Assembly: GCA_048814795.1 (NCBI GenBank)
Contig: CP184673.1
Coordinates: 62,001-126,000 of the forward strand
Reading direction: 5' to 3'
Length of the DNA stretch: 64,000 bases
From: Thermatribacter sp048814795
Lineage (GTDB): Bacteria; Atribacterota; Atribacteria; Atribacterales; Thermatribacteraceae
How positions within the stretch are numbered: the stretch's first letter is position 1; every line of letters begins with the position of its first letter. The notes beneath the pieces are model-generated. The model was not told where the DNA came from. It searched no databases and saw only the letters and a list, made by a program, of their open reading frames with translations. Shown here piece by piece: positions 1 through 7,449 of this stretch. The translations under genes and the position numbers were made by a program.

Positions 1-946
1 TCTCGCTGTCTGAAGTGGTAACGCCCACACACTCTCCTCCAAAGGGTAAAACAGCAGACTTCATACCAGCTTCAGGGACTGGGAAAGGAGTTACTTTCAC
101 GTCACCCATCTTTTCCAGAACATCCGGGAGCAGGTGCCAGCCAAACTCCCAGTTGCCATTGATCATCATCGCCGCCTGACCGTTCATAAACCAGATGGTA
201 ACGTCACCCTGGTCTTTTAAACCAATCACATCCCGAGGAGTATACCCTTCCTGCACCAGTCCGGTAACAAATTCGAGAGCCTCAATGGCCTCGGGCTGAT
301 CCAGTTCCAGAAGACTTCCCCCGTTGCTCCACAGGAAAGGCTCAAACTGCCAGGTGCCAGCTTCATCCGCTCCCGCATACAGCATGAGCCCATACAGGTT
401 CAGATTTTCTTTAATTTTCTTAGAGGTATCCTGGAGTTCTGCCCAGGTTTTTGGAGGTTCTCCAACACCCGCTTCTTTGAGGAAATTTTCGCGATAGAAA
501 ATGGCCAGGTTGTTGGTGTGCACCTGCAAAGCATAAATATCATTGTCCTTGCTGGTCAAAAGCCGATGACCAGGGAAGAAGTCCATCCAGAAATCCTCGC
601 CCAAATCCTGCATCACGTTATCAGTGATTTTCTGAAAAACACCTGCTTCTATCAACTGGGGCACCCAGGGATTATCCAGATATACCAGGTCCGGCAAAGT
701 GTTAGAAATGGCTTGTTGAAGAATAGTGGACATGTATTCAGCGAAAGGAATGTATACATAGTTCACTTCCACGTCGGGATGCGCTTTTTGAAGCTCAGGA
801 ATCAAAACTTGCTGGATAAACTGAGCAACCTGTTCAGTAGGATTAGAATAGCTCTGGAAAGTAAGGGTGGTAGTGGCAAAAGCCCCAAAACTTACTCCCA
901 AAGATAGCACCAAAACCAGTAAACCAACTAACAACTTCTTGCTCAC
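1..946 (-). CDS. sugar ABC transporter substrate-binding protein (3' end beyond window)
   Basis: Extracellular solute-binding protein of family 1 that would deliver a sugar to an ABC importer. Translation from the GTG at 946-944 gives a positively charged start, a hydrophobic signal segment ending in SFGAFA, then a family-typical body with YMSTILQQAISN, LPDLVYLD, TNNLAIFYREN and a MMINGNWEFGW segment. About 315 codons are visible and the frame is open at the window edge, so roughly the last quarter is missing. A GGGGG-rich ribosome site precedes the start. The gene lies downstream of the GH127 gene, separated by 231 bp that carry their own operator and candidate promoter. The sugar is not known; the neighbouring glycosidase suggests an arabinose-type oligosaccharide. 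Confidence 0.88.
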   Translation of the reverse strand, partial: MSKKLLVGLLVLVLSLGVSFGAFATTTLTFQSYSNPTEQVAQFIQQVLIPELQKAHPDVEVNYVYIPFAEYMSTILQQAISNTLPDLVYLDNPWVPQLIEAGVFQKITDNVMQDLGEDFWMDFFPGHRLLTSKDNDIYALQVHTNNLAIFYRENFLKEAGVGEPPKTWAELQDTSKKIKENLNLYGLMLYAGADEAGTWQFEPFLWSNGGSLLELDQPEAIEALEFVTGLVQEGYTPRDVIGLKDQGDVTIWFMNGQAAMMINGNWEFGWHLLPDVLEKMGDVKVTPFPVPEAGMKSAVLPFGGECVGVTTSDSE

Positions 947-1096
947 ATTAATCTACCCCCTTAATTTCAAAACCTGACTAAAGATTACCAATCCGCAAAT
1001 CCTGCACCAGTTCACCACTCATAATTCAAGCAGTGAAAAACACCATGACTTGTTTATCAAGGCGAATTTTCTCTTTCCTTTTTCACCTCCTTTTTA

Positions 1097-1126
1097 AAAA
1101 TACTTCCACCGCATTCAGCTTACCAA
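1097..1126 (-). promoter_or_regulatory. candidate promoter for the binding-protein gene
   Basis: On the minus strand TTGGTA (1126-1121) and TATTTT (1102-1097) are 18 bp apart. They lie just downstream of the operator at 1144-1161. The match is weak, and support comes mainly from its position in the 231-bp gap. Confidence 0.3.
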
Positions 1127-1143
1127 GGGATATGCTCCGGCAT

Positions 1144-1161
1144 TGGTCTTACCATCTTACC
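1144..1161. promoter_or_regulatory. FadR-type operator, copy 1
   Basis: Contains the palindrome TGGTCTTACCA (1144-1154) followed by TCTTACC. The same 18 bp occur at 3778-3795 in front of the FadR-type regulator gene. TGGT-N3-ACCA is the usual site layout for FadR-subfamily GntR regulators, so this is probably a site for the regulator at 3076-3762, acting on the transporter. Confidence 0.6.
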
Positions 1162-1177
1162 TCTTTCGTGCAAAAAA

Positions 1178-3034
1178 TCACCTCCCCTGAAGCCAAACCT
1201 TCATGGGTCCTGGAGTTCGGTTTGCCCAGGCATAGTAGGGGATTGCGGCAAATTCCACTTCTCTCCTCAGGCGAGCAGCTTCTTGAGCCGGAAGGTAGAG
1301 GCTTTTCCAGGAATTCAGATCGATGACATAACCTTTTCCTTTGATGACCACAATACCCCCGAGGATACCCCTGTACTCTTCTTTCAACCTTTCATTTCTA
1401 AGGACTTCCAGCTCCCAGATATCCACTCCCGGGTTATCCTCTCCCTCCACGCAGTACACAAGGGGACCTCGACGGACAGCGATTTTTCCAACATTCTCGC
1501 TCACGTACGGATGACTCTCAAGGAATTCCGGTTGCATCCCGAGGTTCAAAGTTACTGTATCGCCCTCGCGCCACTCTCGTTGCACCACAAGGTATCCCTT
1601 CTCAAGAACAGGATCAACTGCTTCACCGTTCACGCTCAAAGAAAACCTCCTGCACCAATCAGGCTTCCTTAAGAAAAGAGAAAACGCGGCATTTCCACCT
1701 ACTCTAAACTCTACCAACCCTCCCCAGGGATAATAGGTCTTTTCCTCTATTTTTATTCTGGAACCATTCACCTCAAATTCAGAAACGTTGCTAGCATAGA
1801 GATTAACCCATATCCCCTCAGAAGAAAGCGTATAAAGATATCCAGGAATGGAAGTCAAAGTTCTCGCCACATTCGGAGGACAACAAGCACAGGCAAACCA
1901 TCTCTGCCTCCGATGGCCACCCCTGTCTGCCAGAGGATTGACATAGAAGTATTCCTTTCCATCTATTGAAATTCCCGGAAGAACCCCATTGTACAGCGCC
2001 AGCTCCATGAGGTCTGCAAAGCGACCCTCGCCTGAAGCCAAAAGCATCCGGTAATTCCACATAAAGTTGGCAATGGCAGCACAGGTCTCTGCATAGGCTT
2101 TTTCATTGGGAAGCTCATAAGCCTTACCAAACGCCTCGCCCTCATGCCTTGCTCCTGCCCCTCCGGTAACATACATTTTTTTGGCCACCAGATCAGTCCA
2201 CAACCTTTCCAGAGCACTCCACAAATTCTTTTCCCCGGTCTCCATATAGAGATCGGTAGCTCCACAATTGAGATACAGGGACCTAACCGCATGGCCAACA
2301 ATTTCGTCAAGTTCTCTGAAAGGTTTATGATCTATGTGATAGGTACTTCCACCAATCAAACCCTTGCCTCTCTCATCTATAAAAAATCGGGCCAGGTCCA
2401 AATACTTCCGTTCGCCTGTTTCTCGGTAAAGTTCTACAAGAGCCATTTCCACCTCTGGGTGTCCCGGAACACCTTTCCTTTTACGTGGCCCAAAAACTGT
2501 AGCTATATGTTCTGCAAACTTAATAGCCACATCCAGAAGAGTCTTCTTACCCGTAACTCTGTGGTAGGCAATGGCTGCCTGAAAGAGATGCCCAGCACAG
2601 TAAAGCTCGTGCATGTCCTTCAGGTTGGTCCAGCGCTCCTGCTTGCGAGAAAAAGTGAAATAAGTGTCCAAATATCCGTCTTCGTCCTGTGCCAGCTTTA
2701 TCTCCTCTATAACTCTGTCAACCAGTCCTTCCAGTCGCTCATTCCTGCCACCGGCCAGCAAATATGACACTGCTTCTATCCACTTGTAAATGTCGGTATC
2801 ATTGAAGAAAAATCCAGAAAATTCTCCAGTAATCTTACCAGCAGCAATCCTAAAATTATCCATCCGACCAGTTTCTTCCATAATTTGGTACTGGAGTGGC
2901 AAAGTAACCTCTGCCATAAGCTTTAGCCGATTGGCCCAAAAACTACCCTCTGTAAGTTTTACATCGCTTATAGAGGTCGGGTACAACCTAACACACTTAC
3001 TTTTTGTGGTATCAACTATAAAGGCTTGAGACAT
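1178..3034 (-). CDS. GH127 family beta-L-arabinofuranosidase-like glycoside hydrolase
   Basis: 618 residues, the usual length for GH127 (formerly DUF1680). The fold is an (alpha/alpha)6 barrel followed by beta domains. Diagnostic stretches are MHELYCAGHLFQAA (about 141-154), ETC (E316, C318) and ACACCPPN (C384, C385). In characterised GH127 enzymes a Glu and three Cys in these positions form the zinc site, and a Cys is the nucleophile; all are present here. No signal peptide is seen, so it acts in the cytoplasm on imported oligosaccharides. The start is supported by GGAGGGAG just upstream. It lies 41 bp after the regulator gene and probably shares its transcript. Some GH127 members have other specificities, so the substrate is an inference. 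Confidence 0.88.
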   Translation of the reverse strand: MSQAFIVDTTKSKCVRLYPTSISDVKLTEGSFWANRLKLMAEVTLPLQYQIMEETGRMDNFRIAAGKITGEFSGFFFNDTDIYKWIEAVSYLLAGGRNERLEGLVDRVIEEIKLAQDEDGYLDTYFTFSRKQERWTNLKDMHELYCAGHLFQAAIAYHRVTGKKTLLDVAIKFAEHIATVFGPRKRKGVPGHPEVEMALVELYRETGERKYLDLARFFIDERGKGLIGGSTYHIDHKPFRELDEIVGHAVRSLYLNCGATDLYMETGEKNLWSALERLWTDLVAKKMYVTGGAGARHEGEAFGKAYELPNEKAYAETCAAIANFMWNYRMLLASGEGRFADLMELALYNGVLPGISIDGKEYFYVNPLADRGGHRRQRWFACACCPPNVARTLTSIPGYLYTLSSEGIWVNLYASNVSEFEVNGSRIKIEEKTYYPWGGLVEFRVGGNAAFSLFLRKPDWCRRFSLSVNGEAVDPVLEKGYLVVQREWREGDTVTLNLGMQPEFLESHPYVSENVGKIAVRRGPLVYCVEGEDNPGVDIWELEVLRNERLKEEYRGILGGIVVIKGKGYVIDLNSWKSLYLPAQEAARLRREVEFAAIPYYAWANRTPGPMKVWLQGR

Positions 3035-3075
3035 AAGCTCCCTCCTGGCATAAACTCTTATCTATTGAAATTCCA

Positions 3076-3762
3076 TCAAAAATTTTCGCCATCCTTCTTT
3101 ATCTCGTTTTCAAGCGCATCCATAAGTCTGTCAATCAAGATGCACGCTTTTTCCGGGTCTCTTTTCTCAATACATCTGAAAAGCTCACGATGAAAAAAAT
3201 ACGTTTTTTCCGCAAAAGAAGGACACTCAAAGGGATCCTCCCAAAAAAGGTGAAAGTCTTTTAATCCCTCCAGAATATTGAACAAAAGCTTGTTGTTCGC
3301 GGTTCGGTAGATTAAACTATGAAAAGTCCAATTTGCTTCCCTGCTATCTTCGCCTCTCCTTTGCTTTTCTTCAAGAAGGTTAAGTTTCCTCTCCAGTTCT
3401 TCCACTTCAGATGCGGTAATATTTTTGATAGCTTCTTCCACAGCCAGTTTTTCAAGAACCCTTCTGACCTTCAGAATCTCCAAATTTTTCTTATTTCCAT
3501 CTATGTGAAGAACCAGATAAGACATATTATTTTTGAGAGGGGTTTTGACGAATATCCCCCTTCCTGGCAACACCTCGATCAGGTTCAGACTCTCCATTTT
3601 TCTCAAAGCTTCCCGTAAAAGGGGACGACTTACCATCAGGGCATTGGCCAGCTCTCGTTCCGAAGGAAGCCTATCTCCCGTCTTCAAATTCTGGGAAGAA
3701 GCATATTCTACTATCGCTTCTACTATGTTTTCAGTTAACTTTACTCGATTGATCGGCCTCAT
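3076..3762 (-). CDS. GntR/FadR-subfamily transcriptional regulator
   Basis: 228 residues. An N-terminal winged helix-turn-helix (about 10-75) has the family stretches LKTGDRLPSERELA and VSRPLLREALRKMESLNLIEV. It is followed by an alpha-helical FCD-type ligand domain (about 95-220). The family usually acts as a repressor released by a sugar acid or other small carboxylate. The gene is first in a run with the GH127 enzyme and the binding protein. A palindromic site lies 15-33 bp upstream of its ATG and an identical site lies upstream of the binding-protein gene. Autoregulation and control of the transporter are therefore likely. The ligand cannot be read from the sequence. Confidence 0.9.
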   Translation of the reverse strand: MRPINRVKLTENIVEAIVEYASSQNLKTGDRLPSERELANALMVSRPLLREALRKMESLNLIEVLPGRGIFVKTPLKNNMSYLVLHIDGNKKNLEILKVRRVLEKLAVEEAIKNITASEVEELERKLNLLEEKQRRGEDSREANWTFHSLIYRTANNKLLFNILEGLKDFHLFWEDPFECPSFAEKTYFFHRELFRCIEKRDPEKACILIDRLMDALENEIKKDGENF

Positions 3763-3777
3763 AACCTACAAACTCAC

Positions 3778-3795
3778 TGGTCTTACCATCTTACC
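3778..3795. promoter_or_regulatory. FadR-type operator, copy 2
   Basis: TGGTCTTACCA plus TCTTACC, identical over 18 bp to 1144-1161. It lies immediately upstream of the regulator start codon (3762), where a repressor would block its own promoter. Confidence 0.6.
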
Positions 3796-4923
3796 ATAAG
3801 TATAGAAGCATTTTGAAAGACTGTCAATACCTGCAGGTTTTCAAGATCCCAAGGGCCACTCTTTATCATTTCCCGTTTGGTACAGACCGAATAGACAATC
3901 GGCCCTTCTAAAGCATTGCTCACTTTCTCGTTACCAATCTTGTGATTACTTCAACCCCAGGCCATTTTCTATTAACGATCTCGGACAACCCTTATAATTC
4001 TTTTACAAACACCTCAGAAAAAGTTCAAACTGCTCCCGTAGATTATCTTCAGAAAGAGTAATGCTGAAAGGAGTGATAAAGATCGCCAAAGAAAACTGTA
4101 AGAACAACCATTGACCTTATTATTTGCTTGTTTTCTCTACTACAAACACGTTCCGAGTCTCGCTTAGCTGAATTGACTCTGCTGGGTTTTTGAGTTGCAT
4201 ACCTTACCTTCAACTGAAAGCAGACAATCGGGATAAATCCTACTTTCCCAAAAAGGACCTGCCAGCAGAACCCATTTCATCTACCCGATCAGCGCACTAC
4301 CAGGAAACTCCTCTCTGATCACAGCAGTAATTGGCGTGCTTATCTCCTGGGTTCTCTTTCCCAGCTTGCTGGATCCCTCTTTGTGAAATTTGCACTTTTT
4401 CTCTGCTGGCCTGGCTCTGATTTTTTCTGACATGCACCTCGGACCACACTGAAGCTTTATAGCCGGCGTGTTCAAAAAGGCAACTCGCTTTTCCATAAAA
4501 ATAGTCCGGCCTCAGGGAATAGCCTTTCTCGTTTTTTTCTATGGCTCTCAAGCCTTACAATTTCTTTTCGGACAACCTGTCTCGCTGTCCATCTCTCTTT
4601 TAAGATAAACCTCGCCGAAGGGAGGCGTTTGTCTGATATTTCGGCAAAGTCTGGTCTTTCCAGCTTACAGAGAGAACAAATAATCAGGGAAGAGAACCAG
4701 AAAACGGGAATCAAAGTTTTAGCAATCTTTTCCACTCCTCAGAGAAAAATTTGAAAATTGCAACCTCAGCTCTTCTGACCCCACACTTCTACCACCATAC
4801 CTTTAGCCCCTTCCGGTTATTATCTTATCTAAAATCTTTAAAGAAAGGCTTGAAGATAGACACCTGCAGTCAGAGCCATTTTAAAGGGCAATTCCTGGTG
4901 CTTTACTTCAAAATACCCTTCCT
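3796..4923. other. 1.1-kb stretch without a recognisable gene
   Basis: Short open frames on both strands show no family I recognise and no convincing ribosome site. On the minus strand 4116-4003 reads as about 37 codons ending in FITPFSITLSEDNLREQFEL and a few more residues. This resembles the C-terminal end of class-III aminotransferases and may be a gene remnant. Otherwise I see nothing. Confidence 0.4.
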
Positions 4924-5592
4924 TTACTCTGGCCTTCCCACCGGGAAAATGTAGAGGGGAACCACGTTTTGGGGAAGGCTCAGCACCTGAGCAACTGCTT
5001 CATCGTGAAAAGCTCCGATAGCCACTGTGCCCAGGTTCAGGGCTTCTGCCTGCAGGTAAATGTTCTGGCCCACGTGTCCTGCTTCCATGTGGACGTAACG
5101 AACGCCCCGTTCTCCATATTTGCGAGTGGTTCTCCCGTACACCGCACAGATAACGAAAACCACTGGTGCTTCTTTTATTGCCGCCTGATAGAGTGCCGAG
5201 CGGAAAAGGCCTTCTCTTCTGTCCTCCGTAAGGACTTTCTCAAGTTCGTGCTCTTCTGGAAGATAGCGATAAACCCCTTCTGAAAGTCCCTCCACCTTTC
5301 CAACCACTGCATAGATCTCAAGGGGGTACAAAGCCCCTGCCGAAGGCGCAGTACGAAAGCCATGTCTTTCTTCTGTAATACCCTGAGCAGCAAAAAGAAG
5401 TTGAGACAGTTCCTCCAAGGTAAGTGCCTGTTCAGTAAAAGAGCGTATAGAACGGCGCTTTATGAGGACTTCCTCCAGAGAGTACTTACCACTTTCCCTG
5501 GGTTGTGGCAAGGTAAACCTTTCTCCTCCCCAAGCTGGTCCCAGCATACAGAACACCTCCAGAAAGACCAAAAGGAAGATTACTATTTTCAC
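4924..5592 (-). CDS. exported SagB/ThcOx-type nitroreductase-family protein
   Basis: 222 residues from the GTG at 5592, chosen because GGAGGGG lies 6 bases before it and a clean signal peptide (KIVIFLLVFLEVFCMLGPAWG) follows. An upstream ATG at 5625 would add 11 residues and spoil the signal. The body is a SagB-type FMN oxidoreductase domain with RRSIRSF, TAPSAGALYPLEIY, a GVYRYLP strand and HVGQNIYLQAEAL. Family members oxidise azoline rings in peptide biosynthesis or have unknown roles. No cyclodehydratase or precursor peptide is nearby, so it stands alone. An exported version suggests a redox role in the envelope. The gene is monocistronic. Confidence 0.82.
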   Translation of the reverse strand: MKIVIFLLVFLEVFCMLGPAWGGERFTLPQPRESGKYSLEEVLIKRRSIRSFTEQALTLEELSQLLFAAQGITEERHGFRTAPSAGALYPLEIYAVVGKVEGLSEGVYRYLPEEHELEKVLTEDRREGLFRSALYQAAIKEAPVVFVICAVYGRTTRKYGERGVRYVHMEAGHVGQNIYLQAEALNLGTVAIGAFHDEAVAQVLSLPQNVVPLYIFPVGRPE

Positions 5593-5768
5593 GCTAACCC
5601 CTCCAACCCAAACCGACCTTAACATACAACCAAATTAAGTATAACATTATTAAGGAGACTGCTTCGGGATCTTTACTTTTGGTGTTTGTTCCTGACCCCG
5701 TCACAATTGCCAATAACGGTGCCATTTTAAATCCAAAAACAATTGACACCACTAAGCTTACTCTGAAC

Positions 5769-5792
5769 TGACCACAACCTTTGTCGTGGTCA
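5769..5792. repeat. short hairpin repeat
   Basis: TGACCAC and GTGGTCA arms enclose a 10-base loop. Read on the minus strand it is followed by GTTCAGAGTAA, the same junction found between the tandem hairpin units at 15657-15896, so it is a solitary member of that family. Confidence 0.55.
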
Positions 5793-5892
5793 TCGTATAT
5801 TAAGTCCCTGGTAATTCATTTATTCATTGTGTTAATTTAATAGAGAGAGCAAAAGAAAGAAAAAGAGAGAAGGTGGAATAAGGACGTCAACG

Positions 5893-5985
5893 GTCATCCT
5901 GAACTTGTTTCAGGATCTCGCTGTTTCCTTCCCACTTTGTGCTCTGAAACAGGCTCCCGAGATTCCGAAACAAGTTCGGAATGAC
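5893..5985. repeat. REP/MITE-like imperfect palindrome
   Basis: Starts with GTCATCCTGAACTTGTTTCA and ends with the near reverse complement GAAACAAGTTCGGAATGAC, so the 93-bp unit is a large imperfect inverted repeat in which each arm is itself a hairpin. Directly after it, up to about 6040, lie inverted copies of the CCTGAAACnnnAGAC unit that forms the array at 15554-15656. The rest of 5593-6327 shows no gene. It contains GGATCTTTACTTTTGGTGTT near 5668, repeated near 15510. Confidence 0.6.
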
Positions 5986-6297
5986 AGGGTAGCCTGTTTC
6001 AGGGTCTATTGCTTCAGCATCTCTTTCATTTCACGATTTCTGAGGTTTTCTTCTTTCTGGAAGGTGTTTTTATGGGTGTTTGAGTACATCGACAGAAAAT
6101 CGTTCTCTATTTGGGTTTTGATTAGTCTTTCGGTGGAGCTTTGATGCGGGTTTCAGGTGTTATTTTTGGGTTCCGTATCTACTTGTAGTATCCCTGTGAT
6201 AAGGATTGAGAAATTTAGAAACAAGCCCAGGGTAACGATTTCACCACCAGCGTAGAATAAAACCAGAGAAACCAGCAGAAGAAAACTCCAGCCACAA

Positions 6298-6319
6298 CCC
6301 CAGCTCCTTCAAACTGGGG
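6298..6319 (-). terminator. weak hairpin after the UroD-family gene
   Basis: CCCCAG/CTGGGG arms with a 10-base loop, 9 bp downstream of the stop codon on the minus strand. No clear T run follows, so termination activity is doubtful. Confidence 0.3.
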
Positions 6320-6327
6320 CCTTTTCC

Positions 6328-7443
6328 TCAATACCTGCACTCTCTTGCTGCTTCAGCATAAACTCTCAGGTTCTCCACTGGAGCATCAAAGAAATGATCA
6401 GCACAGGAGAGAATGTATCCTCCTTCATAACCCACTTTCTCAAACAGGGTATGCACCATGGAGCGAATCTCTGCAGGAGTTCCTGAAGTGAGCACGTTGA
6501 ACTGATCCATACCTCCAATTAAGGCCAGACGGTTGCCAATCTTCTCCTTGAACTCCCAGGGTTCCTGATTGCCACCGATGCTCACTGGAGCCAGGGTCTC
6601 TGAAGCATCAGTTCCATTGGCAACGATGAGCTCTTCTATTCCTCTGGTACCTCCACAGGTGTGATAGGTCACTTTGAAACCCAGGTCATGCAGAGCATCA
6701 TGGATTTTGCGGTCATAGGGAAGACAGAATTCCTCGTGAATCTGAGGAGAGATGAGAGTGGAAGAGGAAGCTCCTCCACCAGTTTCAACCAGGTCAAACT
6801 TAGCACCTTTCATGCTTTCTATGAACTGCAGTTTCTTATCCAGGAGAATCTGCAGAAGTTCATGAACCCAGTCTGGCTGGTCAAAGGTTTTGAGTATCAG
6901 CTGGTTGATGTCCATGAGACAGGCAGCATGCTGCCAGCAACCAGCCTGATCTCCCCAGACAAAACCCCTCAGTATTCCCTTATCTCCTATTTGGTCGTAG
7001 AGCTCATTAACTGGTTTGGGGTCCAGTTTGGGAACCGGCATGTACTTTTTGATGAGGTAGATGTCTTCATCATGCTTGATGAGGTACTCAGTTATCCAGG
7101 TGGTCTTGCGGTCACCAGCAGTCTTGTAGGTCAGAGTTCCTTCCGGGGTGTGGATGGTGTGGTGATAAATGCGGTTATCGGGATCTTCACTTATTACCTC
7201 CACTTCATCTCTCCAGGTGGAAGTGGAAAACTTGGTGAAGTCAGCATCTGGGAGCCAGAATTGTCCCATATCTTGAAAATACTGAATGGCTGCATCCATG
7301 CCAAAGTACTCAAAGGCTTCCAGGTCACTCATACCACCCAGATAGGTATCCAGATGATATTTCTGCCACTGGTGTACAGTAACTGGAAGACGATCTGGCT
7401 TTTTCTTTTCCAGGGCAATCAGCATGCGCTCCTTAGAGGTCAT
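6328..7443 (-). CDS. uroporphyrinogen decarboxylase-fold (MtaA/CmuA-like) protein
   Basis: 371 residues, the length and TIM-barrel pattern of the UROD superfamily: MTSKERMLIALEKKKPDRLP at the start, VETGGGASSS near 219-227 and HTCGG at 261-265. H261, C263 and C347 match the HxC...C zinc site of the methyltransferase branch (MtaA, CmuA) better than a true haem-pathway decarboxylase. It is the last gene of a sugar-import operon, 6 bp after the GH38-like gene, with its ribosome site AAAGGAG inside that gene's end. A methyl-transfer or C-C cleavage role on an imported compound is inferred. No corrinoid protein is encoded nearby, so the methyltransferase idea is unproven. Confidence 0.75.
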   Translation of the reverse strand: MTSKERMLIALEKKKPDRLPVTVHQWQKYHLDTYLGGMSDLEAFEYFGMDAAIQYFQDMGQFWLPDADFTKFSTSTWRDEVEVISEDPDNRIYHHTIHTPEGTLTYKTAGDRKTTWITEYLIKHDEDIYLIKKYMPVPKLDPKPVNELYDQIGDKGILRGFVWGDQAGCWQHAACLMDINQLILKTFDQPDWVHELLQILLDKKLQFIESMKGAKFDLVETGGGASSSTLISPQIHEEFCLPYDRKIHDALHDLGFKVTYHTCGGTRGIEELIVANGTDASETLAPVSIGGNQEPWEFKEKIGNRLALIGGMDQFNVLTSGTPAEIRSMVHTLFEKVGYEGGYILSCADHFFDAPVENLRVYAEAARECRY

Positions 7444-7449
7444 GGGGAA

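Noticed and set aside
4297..4735. Overlapping minus-strand frames of 70-90 codons
   Set aside because: They overlap each other in different frames, lack family resemblance and have poor ribosome sites.
6328..7443. Haem-pathway uroporphyrinogen decarboxylase (hemE)
   Set aside because: There are no other haem genes, it sits in a sugar operon, and it has the HxC...C metal site of the methyltransferase branch.
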